From Spirochaetia bacterium (GTDB lineage Bacteria > Spirochaetota > Spirochaetia > Treponematales > Breznakiellaceae): a DNA stretch of 64,000 bases. Positions within the stretch are counted from its first letter, which is position 1. Each line of letters starts with the position of its first letter. The notes beneath the pieces were generated by a model. That model searched no databases. It saw only the letters and a program-made list of their open reading frames with translations, and had not been told where the DNA came from. The DNA is taken from contig BNVB01000002.1 in NCBI GenBank assembly GCA_025997795.1, forward strand, positions 11,175-75,174, written 5' to 3'. This document shows positions 9,401-18,807 of the stretch, one piece after another. Both the position numbers and the translations under genes were made by a program.

Positions 9401-9990
9401 AGACAGAGACAATTGACGAGCAGCTTCGCCTGGCCGGCATAAAAGCCCAGGAATTTGGCCTTATCGTTCACCGTTTTATCGAGGATCGTTTTAACGGCCG
9501 GGAACCGGAGATACCTGCCCGTTTTGTTTCTGCTGCGGCCGGAACAAACGGAAACGAATACCTAAACGCCGTAAGTGAAACGGCAAAAACCATGGCAGAA
9601 GGATTTTTTACTTCTCCCCTGGGACGCAAAGCCGCCGCCGCCGCTTTCCGCAAGACCGAGTATCCCATACTAACAACGGCAGATCGTACTAAACGGGGCG
9701 GAGCGGCGCCCAATAAAATACTTATCTCCGGCAAAATTGACCTGCTCTTTGAAAGCGGCGGTCTACTCTATGTGGTGGACTTTAAAACCGACAAGGACGA
9801 AGATATCAGCCGCCATGCGGGACAGCTTGCAGTGTACAAACGGGCAGTGGAAGATATTTTTGGCAAACCCGTAGAATGCCGGCTTTTTTATTTACGCCAT
9901 GGACGGGAAACTGATATGAACAACATAATCGCCGGAACCAGCGTGGAAGAGCTTATAACCCACTGGGAAAAGGAAAACCTGTACGGCTAG
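6436..9990 (+). CDS. addA: AddA-like UvrD-family helicase with C-terminal nuclease
   Basis: The 1184-residue protein has all superfamily I helicase motifs: Walker [48 protein letters not shown] and YVAMTRAEQ. It ends in a RecB-type nuclease ([10 protein letters not shown], then VVDFKTD, then QLAVYK). With the AddB-like protein it should unwind and resect DNA ends for recombination repair. The start at 6436 is chosen because GAGGA lies five bases upstream and because the frame upstream of it lies wholly inside addB. The 11-bp overlap implies translational coupling. It converges on the histidine kinase gene with a four-base overlap. Confidence 0.93.
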   Translation: MCSNAEDTGNKAAFSFIEELDEEQRAAALTKNDAVVSAGAGSGKTRVLTARYGALIMTGRCKTEEILTITFTNKAANEMYRRIYTLLAEHAPVNDFARTAVENFHKARISTLDSFCMTIARTVSRYFGISPDFESSDVRVRELARSLALRFVLDKRNNPALQRLIAEKKMRATADELFVKPVLYHSPLSRPLDFTAFEKKQKETILDRWNYFTRKMDEQIALIYENLNQLPIGKIRDLLEPVLSRRVKAPDITNLLLVWENTGALREEISAYCAFLLDFKNVSLRSFTYKTEAALAIKEALVEIKTGYPKLEALANHALEWDIVKDVFPLIDEYQTLLAQKKREAGILTFTDIAHLAVDGLRLYPNIRRMYQDSFKMIMIDEFQDNNSLQRDLVGLLVNPANVFYVGDEKQSIYRFRGADVSVFRSLAETGTKLSLNRNYRSHPALIRAFNWVFGGYRSEDDPAPFAAVFPLEGKTAKDFEAGYRWIKSGMETETDLPKPRLHFAFFDKSLMKDDPDDSFKADDYEAFYIARKIKDMVREKITIRDKDTKRPCVYGDFAVLERSHTHQHSLERAFKLFGIPFYADRPAVLFEDAPVNDLWAFLKLLVYPGDRLSYGVLLRSPLVRLSEDAFTLCMLEGGGIFDETLDEKLAPEDRRRYRQGRRRYQKYLTLTRDLPVSVLLTKLWYGEGYRNEALWSAASQVYLDLYDLFFEQARTIEEQGKGLVDFLDYLEDLAGKKENPDDSALPGEEESGVRIMTIHRCKGLEFPVVFVYNCGSREDTSLDAGLALFSERWGVFLHLPQAEELPETAGDYFYLAEKDDHREKTIAELRRLLYVAMTRAEQELYVTAVIPPQTKDEAALDPLTFGGYNDDYITERFIQYRTNPKINSISFLRLLPENISRENPLYTVEAIYNYRLNTGQYRPGAQQEENISMEAAALAVKAAYETIPAVSPYHIVPMTVNASSLHTPGAAAKAKKPAVQAEFDFDEKTETIDEQLRLAGIKAQEFGLIVHRFIEDRFNGREPEIPARFVSAAAGTNGNEYLNAVSETAKTMAEGFFTSPLGRKAAAAAFRKTEYPILTTADRTKRGGAAPNKILISGKIDLLFESGGLLYVVDFKTDKDEDISRHAGQLAVYKRAVEDIFGKPVECRLFYLRHGRETDMNNIIAGTSVEELITHWEKENLYG

Positions 9991-12389
9991 CCTTCTACGA
10001 TCTTTTCCGGCGGCAGGTGTTTACTTAATATATCTTTAAGATCTTTTACCATGATTGGTTTTGCCAGAAAATCGTCCATCCCCTCCTGCAGAAAAGTTTC
10101 CCGTACCCCCGAAAGGGCATTGGCGGTAAGAGCAATAATCGTAAGATGGATAAACTGGCCCCCCAAAGCGCGGATACTTTGGGTTGCTTCAATACCGTCC
10201 ATACCGGGCATCATGTGGTCCATAAACACAATATCGTACTGTTCCTTTTGTATCATGGCGATAGCTTCCTCGCCTCCGGCGGCGGTATGTACCTCGGCGC
10301 CATAATGACGGAGCAGTCCCTCTGCTACCATGCGGTTTATCTGGTTGTCGTCCACCACCAGGACCAGCGTGTCAGAGACCATAAAGGAACCGTCACCTTC
10401 CCTGGTTCTTCGCTGTTCATAGTTCTTTTTGCCGTTAAGGGCCGCTGCCAACTGGGTAATCAGTATCGGCCTGTTGAGGGCGTTGGGAATTTCCTTGTCA
10501 TATTTTTCCATAACTTCTTTTATAAGAAAAAATTTACTGGATAAATTTTCGGCATCAAAGAATTCTCTAAAACCCTCTTTTGCAAGATTGTCAAAAAAAA
10601 CATGGCTATAATTATCATTTTGGTAGGTTTTCCTGGCCTGGTTTAAATCGGTACAGATTGTATAACTCACCTCCAGGTCCCTAAGCATAAATTCCATGCC
10701 CCCGGCATTGTAGGCATTTGGTTCATAAACCAGGATATTCTTTTCTTCGGGCCGTTCTACATCGGCAAGGAATCCTTCCCGCTTGCCGGGGCAGACAACA
10801 TAAAGCGAAAAAGTTGTACCTTCGCCATAGACGCTGCCAACGGTGATTTCGCCGCCCATCAGTTCTACCAGCTTGCGGCTTATGACCAGCCCCAGGCCGG
10901 TTCCCTCGATACTGTGGTTCCGGTGCGTATCCAGCTGCTGGAATTCGGTAAAAAGCTGGTCCAGTTCTTCGCGTTTAATTCCCATGCCCGTATCGCTGAT
11001 GGTAAAGTTAAGCCGGTATGATTCTTTCCCTTTTTCTGCCGACAGCGGTTCGGTCCACGCACTTAGGGTAACAGATCCTTCGCTGGTAAATTTTACCGCA
11101 TTGTTAAGAATGTTGATAAGGCACTGCTTAAGCCGCATCTCGTCGCTTATCACCTGGGATGGAATATTCCGGGAGATGGAAGCTACCAAAGCAAGTCCCT
11201 TTTCCATGGATTTAATATTGATCACATTCAAGGTGTCGTTGATAAGAGAAGCCACATCAAAAGGTTTAAGGATCACTTCCATTTTTTGAGCGTCGATTTT
11301 GGAGAAATCCAGAATATCATTGATAATATGGAGCAGGCTTGTGGCGGAACTTTTTATGGTATCCGCACGGGTTAACTGTTCCTTGCTTAGGGGATTGTTC
11401 AACATTAGATCCGTCATGCCGATGATGGCATTCATGGGGGTACGGATTTCATGGCTCATGTTAGCCAAAAAATTACCCTTTGCCTGAGCGGCGGATTCCG
11501 CCAGGTTTTTTGATTCCATAATAGGCGTTATATCGGTCCACTCAAAAAGCCGGGCAATTTTTTCTTCCGAAAACTTGGAAGAGCGGAGCAGAAAATGGAA
11601 TGGAATTTCCCGCTGTAGAACGGAAAAATTCCGTTCTACATAACCGTCCTGCTCCAAAATTTCCTGGAAAATCATACGCATCTCTCCCGAGGGCAGAAGA
11701 TCCAGCAAAGGTCTGCCGCGGACATGGGTTTTATCGTTTATGCTAAGCCATTCCGCCAAAGAATCGCTTAAGTACTCTACCTCCGCATCGCTATTGATGA
11801 TAACAAGATAAGAAAAGGTTGCCTCCATAAGAGCTTCAAAGGTAATACCCGAACGTTCTACTTCGGAAAGAGCTTTAATAAGAAAGTGGGAAAAGCCATA
11901 GAACAGTATCCCTATAAGCATATAAATGGCAAACCCTACTATGCGTACATGGAACGACATCTCTTGACCCATAAGGGGATACTGGAATACCACCAGCAAA
12001 ATCACAAGGCAGGAACCGGAAAAAACCAGAAACTTAAAAAAACTTTTATGCTCAAGATAACAAAAGGCAATGGCCATATCAGTTATGATAAGAAAGAAGT
12101 AAAACGGATCTCCCCCCAATAGCATGGCGGCGGCTGTCATAACAAGAAAAAAAACCGAGGTAGAAAGCCAGACAATAACCGGGCGGGAAAAACCGCTAAA
12201 ATGATGTATCCAAATACAAAAAACCAGAAAAACCAGATCCGATCCGGCCCGTATTAATAACTCTTTGGTTGAAAGATGGAAAAAATGGTTATAGACAAAT
12301 ATAAGAACCAGGTACATTCCAAGGCTTATATAAGAAATCAGCCGTACTTGCTGGAATACCTTTTCATGGCCATATTCGTTGGCTTTCAC
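9987..12389 (-). CDS. Hybrid sensor histidine kinase (membrane, PAS, HisKA, HATPase, REC)
   Basis: The 800-residue kinase has about six N-terminal membrane segments (residues 15-175) and a PAS-like domain (about 185-285). The HisKA domain has the phosphorylated His in [12 protein letters not shown] (near 315), and the ATPase has N and G boxes ([29 protein letters not shown]). A degenerate receiver-like stretch follows (about 540-640), then an intact C-terminal receiver with the acceptor Asp in [13 protein letters not shown]. The GTG start has GAGG seven bases upstream and overlaps the stop of the previous gene. It is the last of four overlapping genes; the Hpt protein two genes upstream is its likely phosphotransfer partner. 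Confidence 0.92.
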   Translation of the reverse strand: MKANEYGHEKVFQQVRLISYISLGMYLVLIFVYNHFFHLSTKELLIRAGSDLVFLVFCIWIHHFSGFSRPVIVWLSTSVFFLVMTAAAMLLGGDPFYFFLIITDMAIAFCYLEHKSFFKFLVFSGSCLVILLVVFQYPLMGQEMSFHVRIVGFAIYMLIGILFYGFSHFLIKALSEVERSGITFEALMEATFSYLVIINSDAEVEYLSDSLAEWLSINDKTHVRGRPLLDLLPSGEMRMIFQEILEQDGYVERNFSVLQREIPFHFLLRSSKFSEEKIARLFEWTDITPIMESKNLAESAAQAKGNFLANMSHEIRTPMNAIIGMTDLMLNNPLSKEQLTRADTIKSSATSLLHIINDILDFSKIDAQKMEVILKPFDVASLINDTLNVINIKSMEKGLALVASISRNIPSQVISDEMRLKQCLINILNNAVKFTSEGSVTLSAWTEPLSAEKGKESYRLNFTISDTGMGIKREELDQLFTEFQQLDTHRNHSIEGTGLGLVISRKLVELMGGEITVGSVYGEGTTFSLYVVCPGKREGFLADVERPEEKNILVYEPNAYNAGGMEFMLRDLEVSYTICTDLNQARKTYQNDNYSHVFFDNLAKEGFREFFDAENLSSKFFLIKEVMEKYDKEIPNALNRPILITQLAAALNGKKNYEQRRTREGDGSFMVSDTLVLVVDDNQINRMVAEGLLRHYGAEVHTAAGGEEAIAMIQKEQYDIVFMDHMMPGMDGIEATQSIRALGGQFIHLTIIALTANALSGVRETFLQEGMDDFLAKPIMVKDLKDILSKHLPPEKIVEG

Positions 12390-13447
12390 AATGGAACCTC
12401 GGGATCCGGTGGGACCCTAGGATCCAGTAGGTCCCCGGGATCCAGTAGGTCCCTGGGATCCAGTAGGTCCCCGGGATCCAGCGGGTCCCCGGGATCAGGA
12501 TCCGGTGAATCCCAATTTGGCAGACCAGGCAGTTTGATTCCCGGGGGGCATACAAAATCAAGCGACTGGGGGTTTATTTCAAATTCCATAGTGGTATCGT
12601 AGAACAGGTTTCCATCCAGCGATATAGTCATAGAAGAATCCGAGCTGACTTTGAATTTCTTGCACCGGTAATGGGTGATGTATTGGGGCCATTTTTTGTA
12701 ATTACCCGTTTCGTAATCTTTTATAAAAGCAATAAATTTGCTTCGGGGTAAACGTTTTATCGCATAAAGGTCCATGTAACCGTCATTAAGCAGCGCTTCC
12801 GGAGCCGGCCGTAGTCCCGCGCCATAAACGGGACTATTGGCAAGGAGGATACTGCAAAAAATGCCTTCGCTTTTTTTATCATCTATTTCCATGCGGTAAT
12901 ACTTGTTGTACTTTGCCGTAAGGCCGCTAAGAATGCCTGCCGCGATATAAGAGAAATTTTTTCCAAACCTGAAACGGTCCTCCAGGGCGTTTCCCATACG
13001 GAAGACTTCCGCCTCGGTTCCGATAAGTATATGGTTGATGATATAATGGCTGCCCGCCCGGATGGTATCGATAGTAATTACCGGAGAAGAATGTAAATTT
13101 TGAAGCGACTGAAAATCGTCAAATGCGCTGCCGCCAAAGACATACAGCAAAGAATTAACTTTACCAAAGGGAAACCAGGCAACCTGGGCATTGGGCAGAC
13201 CCAGTACGCCGTTAATGACTTCAAACAGCGTACTGCTGCCCCCCAGCGAGTAGACCCGGACCATTTCTACAGAGTTAGTAACATAACGCAGGGTGTATCC
13301 GGATGCATCCCGCTTCCACCGGGAAACATGGATGGAATAATTAAACCGGGGATTGGCGGCAAAGAATTTTTGTATACTATTCTTTATCTCATCAACACGG
13401 CCGCTGATCTGCCTGGCCTTGGGATTGATGATAAAGAGGTGCTTCAT
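12386..13447 (-). CDS. Diacylglycerol-kinase-like (YegS/BmrU type) protein with degenerate active site
   Basis: The 353-residue protein has the fold signature of soluble lipid kinases: [11 protein letters not shown] at the start, a nucleotide loop, and the C-terminal beta domain ending [13 protein letters not shown]. The key GGDGT motif reads GGSST here, and the following P-x-G-T-x-N-D motif reads [10 protein letters not shown], so the catalytic Asp is missing. It may be a non-catalytic lipid or nucleotide sensor. The last about 35 residues are an Asp-Pro-Leu-rich repeat encoded by an 18-bp minisatellite. It overlaps both neighbours by four bases, so it is part of the signalling operon. Confidence 0.78.
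   Translation of the reverse strand: MKHLFIINPKARQISGRVDEIKNSIQKFFAANPRFNYSIHVSRWKRDASGYTLRYVTNSVEMVRVYSLGGSSTLFEVINGVLGLPNAQVAWFPFGKVNSLLYVFGGSAFDDFQSLQNLHSSPVITIDTIRAGSHYIINHILIGTEAEVFRMGNALEDRFRFGKNFSYIAAGILSGLTAKYNKYYRMEIDDKKSEGIFCSILLANSPVYGAGLRPAPEALLNDGYMDLYAIKRLPRSKFIAFIKDYETGNYKKWPQYITHYRCKKFKVSSDSSMTISLDGNLFYDTTMEFEINPQSLDFVCPPGIKLPGLPNWDSPDPDPGDPLDPGDLLDPRDLLDPGDLLDPRVPPDPEVPL
12401..12490. repeat. Five tandem 18-bp units at the end of the DAG-kinase-like gene
   Basis: Units of the form GGGATCCAGTAGGTCCCC, with a few changes between copies. Each unit is itself partly dyadic (GGGATCC near GGTCCC). Read on the minus strand they give six-residue L-L-D-P-G-D repeats and end just before the overlap with the next gene. 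Confidence 0.93.
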
Positions 13448-15813
13448 ACCTTGTTCCCCAGTTTACCCAGGAGTTTCCCAATTTTTAGCCCCGCTGCGTC
13501 ATATTCAATGTTTTCCAAATCTTTTCCAATTCCCTCCAGCAGGTTCACTATTTCTTCATCGTCCCATTTAACAAAAGAAAAGGGAGTTAGCAGCGCATTG
13601 GCGGCGGAAGCATCAAAGTTGGCAGAGGCTTCCTGGGCTTTTAAAAGGGCTGCCGAAAGTTCACTGGCGCTGCCCTTCCGGGAGCTTCGTTCCTGCTGGG
13701 GGAAAAGCGCCGCCAGGTTCCGGCAGAGGGTGCGGAGTTTTTCTTCCAGAACCGGATAGTTTTCCCTGCAATACCCTGCATCGTCGGATTTAGCGGCAAA
13801 TTCCAGCTGGCGGGCTTCATCTCCCAGGGTTTCTGCACCAATGCTGTAGAGAGCAGATTTCATACCGTGAATTTCTATGGCAAAGGCAGGAATATCCTCA
13901 ATGTAGAGGCCGCGCATTTTAAGTATCCCGTCCGTAATAACCCGTATGGTTACCCGGAGCAGCTCGGTATACTTTTCTTTTTCGCCGCCAATAAGGAGTA
14001 TGCCCTTGTCGATATCCAGGCCCTGGATCGTTTTGGCCTTTTCCAGAAAGGTATCGGCATCTTCCGGTTTGCTTGTTTCCTGTTTGATCATTACTGCACC
14101 AGGAGCTTTTATGATGGGGGCGGGATCGGGTGTAATGGTATTTTGTTCCCAGTCTACCCGGAAGCTTATGATATACGAGAGGGTATCCGCCAAAAAGAGC
14201 AGCGTGGTATCGTCGTGAATAAACGCTTCCGGTTCCTTTCCTTCCATGATGATATAACCCCGTAAAACCTCGTCCCTCCGCAGGGGCAGTATACACAGGG
14301 CTTTGGTATTAAAGTCCACAAAGGAAAGCTTCATGGAAGAAAGGGTACCGTAATTCATGGTTAGGTGTTTTTTGCCTTTTAAGAGTTCTTTTACCCGGTT
14401 GTGGCAGAAAAATTCGCTGTCCCCCTCGTCATGGCTGGCGGCGGGATACATTGCCGCTATCCGGGCGCTGTTGTTAAGGATAAAAACAAGTGAAGCCTTA
14501 TAAAGACGAAAGTATTCCGTCACGGCAGTAAGCGCAGCGGAAAAGGCTTCGTCCAGGGTTTTACAGCGGAACAGCGCATAGTGAATCGCCAGGACAATAT
14601 CAAAACGGTCCTGGTACCGTTTCTGGATAATCTTGCTTATCCTGAATTGTTCCGCCATGCGGCCCAAAGATACGGTGATCATCCCCAGTTCATCCGACGA
14701 ATGGGTCAGCCCTATCTGTACATCCATGTTGCCCGCTGCCAGGCTTTCGCTGGCCAGGGTAAGTTTTTTAAGGGGTGCAGCAATTCCAAAGGAAAGATAG
14801 AGAAGGAGCAGCGAAAAAATAGCCAGACTTAAGAGCAGCGAAATTACCACAGGCTGAATGGCGGGAATGGTATTAAGCCATACAGTACGCTGGGGGAGGG
14901 AAGTATAAATATAGATAACTTTGTCTTCTATACGTACCGGATGAAAGTAGCTATAACTCTTTACGTTTGTTATTCCCGAATATTCGTTGTAAAGGTACAA
15001 TGACCGTTGTTCTTTCATGGCATCCCGTACCCGGATTGCCTCGTCAAAGCCAAGGTCCTCCAGGGTTTTGTCGACATTTTCTGTGTTAAGGGAATAACCC
15101 AGCCGGCCATCGGAAAGAAAGATCGCAGAAACCGCTTCGGGGTAAATGCCCTCCCCCAGGATTTCTTCGTTCATCAGCGCATCCAGCCCTACGCAGCCAA
15201 TAACCTTGTTGTTTCTAAAGATCGGCGATACAACGCCCACGGCACTTACCAGGCCTTTGCCGTAATCCCAAAGCCGATCGTTTGTACCCAGATCGGAAAA
15301 GAGCTCCCCCGTATCCCGGGGTATAAGATACCAGTACGACTTTTCCCGGTCATTTAACTCGGCTTCGTTTATATCGCCAGCTATATACCAGAACCAGGAA
15401 CCATTTCTGGTAAACGAACGAATGTACCGCCCCGAAGGCGCGCCGGGATAATCGTTGGTATGGAAAAGGTCTCTGCCGTCAAAGGCATTTGGTTCAAAGA
15501 TAAACCATGCGTTAATCACCTGGGAATTGTGAAACTGGGTGGTAATAATATGTTCCCCCGTTTCCCTGGCATTGGGATCATCGGGATTAATTTTTTCCAG
15601 TTCCGCAGAAGATATCCGGGCAGAAAGTTCAAGAATTTCGTAAAAGTTTTTAAGGTGTACTTCGTTGTACAAGGCCAGGTGGTATAACTGCTGGGCGGCT
15701 TTGCGAATTTGGGTCCGGTACACCTGCTGGATAATAAATACAGAAAGGCCCGCGTAGATTACCAGAAAGGGCAGTACCACAAAAATCAGGATCTTTTTCC
15801 AGATTGACTTCAT
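13444..15813 (-). CDS. Membrane sensor with Cache, HAMP, GAF-like and Hpt domains
   Basis: The 789-residue protein has a membrane segment at about 8-30 and a periplasmic double-Cache-type sensing domain (about 40-310). A second membrane segment at about 318-345 is followed by HAMP (FGIAAPLKKLTLASESLAAG). A GAF-like region covers about 410-560. Near 655 is a histidine phosphotransfer domain, FAIEIHGMKSALYSIGAETL, with the H-G-x-K-S signature. There is no kinase or methyl-accepting domain. The arrangement suggests a sensor that takes or passes phosphate through its own Hpt, presumably between the neighbouring hybrid kinase and the REC-HD-GYP protein. Start and stop overlap both neighbours by four bases. 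Confidence 0.82.
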   Translation of the reverse strand: MKSIWKKILIFVVLPFLVIYAGLSVFIIQQVYRTQIRKAAQQLYHLALYNEVHLKNFYEILELSARISSAELEKINPDDPNARETGEHIITTQFHNSQVINAWFIFEPNAFDGRDLFHTNDYPGAPSGRYIRSFTRNGSWFWYIAGDINEAELNDREKSYWYLIPRDTGELFSDLGTNDRLWDYGKGLVSAVGVVSPIFRNNKVIGCVGLDALMNEEILGEGIYPEAVSAIFLSDGRLGYSLNTENVDKTLEDLGFDEAIRVRDAMKEQRSLYLYNEYSGITNVKSYSYFHPVRIEDKVIYIYTSLPQRTVWLNTIPAIQPVVISLLLSLAIFSLLLLYLSFGIAAPLKKLTLASESLAAGNMDVQIGLTHSSDELGMITVSLGRMAEQFRISKIIQKRYQDRFDIVLAIHYALFRCKTLDEAFSAALTAVTEYFRLYKASLVFILNNSARIAAMYPAASHDEGDSEFFCHNRVKELLKGKKHLTMNYGTLSSMKLSFVDFNTKALCILPLRRDEVLRGYIIMEGKEPEAFIHDDTTLLFLADTLSYIISFRVDWEQNTITPDPAPIIKAPGAVMIKQETSKPEDADTFLEKAKTIQGLDIDKGILLIGGEKEKYTELLRVTIRVITDGILKMRGLYIEDIPAFAIEIHGMKSALYSIGAETLGDEARQLEFAAKSDDAGYCRENYPVLEEKLRTLCRNLAALFPQQERSSRKGSASELSAALLKAQEASANFDASAANALLTPFSFVKWDDEEIVNLLEGIGKDLENIEYDAAGLKIGKLLGKLGNKV

Positions 15814-16856
15814 GATAACTCCGTAGGCTGTTTTGCAGAACGTCTCCTGGCTACCGCTTCTATATCTTCATGGATCGCTTCAAAGGCTTCGATGATCCGG
15901 GGATCAAAATGGGTACCCTTACCTGCCATAATAAGATTGTAGGCATCCTGGGTACTCATGGCCTTGCGGTAAATCCGGTCTGCCACTACCGCATCGTATA
16001 CATCCGCCACCGCCATAATCCGGGAACAGAGGGGAATTTTTTCTTCCTTAATCCCATGGGGGTAACCGGAACCGTCAAATTTTTCATGGTGGCCTTCGGC
16101 AATCTGGATGGCATAGTTAAGGTAGTGCTGGGTGGGGGTTCTCTCGTACATGGCCTGCAATATACCCGCACCTATGGTGGTATGGGTTTTCATGGTGTTA
16201 AATTCCTGGTCGTCCAGCCGTCCCGGTTTTAAGAGGATCACGTCGCTTACCCCAATCTTGCCAATATCGTGGAGCAGCGCTGCCCGTGTAATAAGGGAAA
16301 GATCCTGTTCGTTCAGTTCCTTGTTAAAACAACCCATGTGAATCAGTTCCCGGCCCAGGAGGGTTACATAGATCCGGGTCCGCTGGACATGATCCCCGGT
16401 ACTTTTGTCCCGGCTTTCTATCATTTCCGAGAAGGAAAGAACAATGCTGTCTTCCAGTTCCTTAACGGTACTTTCCAGGTTGTGCTGATATTTGGCCAGG
16501 TCTAAATGAAGCTGCAGCCGGTGGAGCAGGATACTCCTTTCCACCGGTTTGGTAATAAAATCCACCACCCCCGATTCCAGCGCCCGGACTTCTATAGCCA
16601 TATCGTGGTTGGCAGTTAAAAAAATAATCGGAATTCTGCTAAAAAGGGTGCTCTCTTTGATCCGGCTTAGTGTTTCAAAACCGTCCATTTCGGGCATATC
16701 CACATCCAAAAGGATCAGGTCGGGAATACGCTGAGCGCAGATTTGCAGTGCCTGAGCGCCGGATTTTGCCAGCAATACCTGATAAAACTCAGAGAGCTGC
16801 AACTGGATGTTCTTTAGATTTGCTAAGTTGTCGTCCACCACCAGTATTTGTTCCAT
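15810..16856 (-). CDS. Response regulator with HD-GYP phosphodiesterase domain
   Basis: The 348-residue protein pairs an N-terminal receiver with a C-terminal HD-GYP domain that hydrolyses cyclic di-GMP. The receiver has VVDD, acceptor Asp in LILLDVDMPEMDG, and the Thr and Lys of the switch. The HD-GYP domain has all metal and signature residues (LLHDIGK, HHEKFDGSGYPHG, DVYDA). It should lower c-di-GMP when phosphorylated or dephosphorylated. It is the first gene of a four-gene overlapping unit and lies where treponemes such as T. pallidum carry cheY, directly after cheX. Confidence 0.93.
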   Translation of the reverse strand: MEQILVVDDNLANLKNIQLQLSEFYQVLLAKSGAQALQICAQRIPDLILLDVDMPEMDGFETLSRIKESTLFSRIPIIFLTANHDMAIEVRALESGVVDFITKPVERSILLHRLQLHLDLAKYQHNLESTVKELEDSIVLSFSEMIESRDKSTGDHVQRTRIYVTLLGRELIHMGCFNKELNEQDLSLITRAALLHDIGKIGVSDVILLKPGRLDDQEFNTMKTHTTIGAGILQAMYERTPTQHYLNYAIQIAEGHHEKFDGSGYPHGIKEEKIPLCSRIMAVADVYDAVVADRIYRKAMSTQDAYNLIMAGKGTHFDPRIIEAFEAIHEDIEAVARRRSAKQPTELS

Positions 16857-16866
16857 AGTACCTATT

Positions 16867-16894
16867 ACTATATCACAAAACTGGCAGAATTCAA
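16867..16894 (-). promoter_or_regulatory. Predicted sigma-70 promoter of the four-gene signalling unit
   Basis: On the minus strand TTGAAT, 16 bases, TATAGT, ending about 10 bases before the ATG of the REC-HD-GYP gene. It implies that this unit can be transcribed separately from the che operon. Confidence 0.5.
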
Positions 16895-16932
16895 TAAGCT
16901 AAAGCGTTAATTATGGCTTTATATGGCTTATC

Positions 16933-17400
16933 TTAGGTTCGTTCCCGGACAGCTACGTTAATTTCGATCTTGCCAAGGGTTCCCAGTTCCATGGGAACGA
17001 TCAACGCTTCCACTTCATGATTGGAAATTTCCATGTTTTCCCCGGAAAACAGGGCCGGCGGGGTAAGATCAAATTTAAAGCCCAGATCGTGGAGTTTGGT
17101 TACCGCCTGGGCAGTAATCATATTGGCCAATTCCTGAATGGTAGCTTTAGCCAAATCATCAAGCTGGGTAAACTGTTCACCGTTCATTGCTCCCGCAATG
17201 CCCAGAGCAGTATCCTTGGTCATGTCAAAAAGGACCCGGCCTTCCACATCTCCTGCCAGGCCTACCAGGGCAGCAACGCCCATAATCGACATGGTGGTTG
17301 ATTTAAGGTAGAGATCCCCCCGCTTTACCTCGGTACCCAGGACTTCCTTTAATACATTAAAGGCTGCTTCCACAAAGGGGTTGATATACTCAACTCTCAT
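16933..17400 (-). CDS. cheX: Chemotaxis phosphatase CheX
   Basis: The 155-residue protein matches CheX, which dephosphorylates CheY-P and resets the flagellar motor signal. The phosphatase signature E-x-x-N is present in TIQELANMITAQAV (about residues 88-101), at the start of the catalytic helix. The alternating helix and strand pattern and the length agree with the family. It lies 81 bases downstream of cheW-cheR in the same orientation, as in other treponemes. Confidence 0.9.
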   Translation of the reverse strand: MRVEYINPFVEAAFNVLKEVLGTEVKRGDLYLKSTTMSIMGVAALVGLAGDVEGRVLFDMTKDTALGIAGAMNGEQFTQLDDLAKATIQELANMITAQAVTKLHDLGFKFDLTPPALFSGENMEISNHEVEALIVPMELGTLGKIEINVAVRERT

Positions 17401-17481
17401 GACTCACTCCTACTTTTAGCGGTAGAATTGCCGCCAGTTAAATCGAACATCAGCATTTACGCTGATGATAAACACCACTAT

Positions 17482-18798
17482 CTAGGCCCGTTTCATAAAT
17501 GCGGAAACCGGCGGTTTCGCCATGGGCCGCCATTCAGTTTCGGCCAATTCTTCATGCTCTCCCAGGATTAAGAAACCCTGGCCTTTAAGTTTTTCCGTAC
17601 ACTCATTAACCAGTTTGTCCTGTTCCTGCAGCGGGAGGAAAGACAGCATATCCCGTGCCAGAATTATATCCAGGTCCGGCAGGGAATTATCGTTCAGAAT
17701 ATCATGGTATTCAAACAGAATTGAATCCTTGATCTCCTGATTAAAGGTATAACCGTTTGAACCCCGTACCATGTGGGTCCGGCAGTATTCAGGGACCTCA
17801 TCCAGTTCAAAGATCATATTGGGGGCCTGGGAAATTGCCATAATATCGTTGTCGTTTGCCCAAATCTTGAACCGGGTATTGGGATACCTGGTTTTAAGTA
17901 TACAGGCAAATGAAAAAGTTTCATAGCCCTTGCCGCAGCCTGGATTCCAGACCTGGATAAGAGCGGAATTGATGTTTGGCAAAACCGCCTTGACTGCGGC
18001 GGCATAATCATCATGCCAGAAGGATCCGCTGGAAGGGGAATAAAACCGGGAAAGAAAATCATCCGCTTCCTTGACATCTTTAAGCTGAAGGTCCGGACCC
18101 TGGCGGCCAATGCTCCAGTCGGCAAAACGTTCCCTAATCCAGGTATCGTTAACCGGGCTTGGATAAAACTGTTTAAGCGCCGGAAGGCTTTGGCGGATAA
18201 AATCCATGGCAGATTCGGCCTGGGCGGCGGCAGAAGGTCCACTGTCCTGAGCGGGGGGGACATAGTAAGCATCGGCATCGGGGAGCCGGGGTTTTTCTTC
18301 TTCCTTGTTGATAGAAAAGATTCGTACCACATCCAGAATAATGTAGAGGTCCCCCTGTTTTTCCACCACACCGCTGATAAACTTAATATTGATATCCCCA
18401 AAGATGGGATGAGGGGGCTGGATCTGATCGGTATTGATTCCCACAACCTTGTCGATCTTGTCTACAATAGTGCCATAGACCCGGTCGTTAATAATCAGAA
18501 TTAACATATTTTCGATATTGTCGCTCTTTTTTTCCAGAGGCAGGTGAAAGAAGGTACGCAGATCGATGATGGGGATAATGTCTCCCCGCAGATTGTATAC
18601 CCCCCGGACATAAGAGGCTGCGTTGGGAACATAGGTAAACTTATCGGCCTTGGCGATTTCCTTGACATTCATAATGTCCACGCCATAATCCTTACCCCCC
18701 AGGGAAAAGGTGATCATCTTAAAGTCAACATCTTCTACCCGTTCTTTTTGCTGCTGGAGTTCCGCATTTACTGTTTCCAAATCCCGTACTATGGCCAT
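17482..18798 (-). CDS. cheW: CheW-CheR fusion chemotaxis coupling protein
   Basis: The 438-residue protein begins with a CheW domain (about 25-165: FSLGGKDYGVDIMNVKEI, VYNLRGDIIPIIDLRTFF). It ends with a CheR-like methyltransferase domain (about 255-425) with an SAM-binding loop VWNPGCGKGYETFSF and the segment ILARDMLSFL. CheW couples CheA to receptors; the CheR-like part would methylate receptor glutamates or bind SAM. The loop differs from classical CheR, so catalysis is uncertain. The fusion is typical of treponemal cheW in the cheA operon. It starts nine bases after cheA. Confidence 0.9.
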   Translation of the reverse strand: MAIVRDLETVNAELQQQKERVEDVDFKMITFSLGGKDYGVDIMNVKEIAKADKFTYVPNAASYVRGVYNLRGDIIPIIDLRTFFHLPLEKKSDNIENMLILIINDRVYGTIVDKIDKVVGINTDQIQPPHPIFGDINIKFISGVVEKQGDLYIILDVVRIFSINKEEEKPRLPDADAYYVPPAQDSGPSAAAQAESAMDFIRQSLPALKQFYPSPVNDTWIRERFADWSIGRQGPDLQLKDVKEADDFLSRFYSPSSGSFWHDDYAAAVKAVLPNINSALIQVWNPGCGKGYETFSFACILKTRYPNTRFKIWANDNDIMAISQAPNMIFELDEVPEYCRTHMVRGSNGYTFNQEIKDSILFEYHDILNDNSLPDLDIILARDMLSFLPLQEQDKLVNECTEKLKGQGFLILGEHEELAETEWRPMAKPPVSAFMKRA

Positions 18799-18807
18799 CT
18801 TACACTC

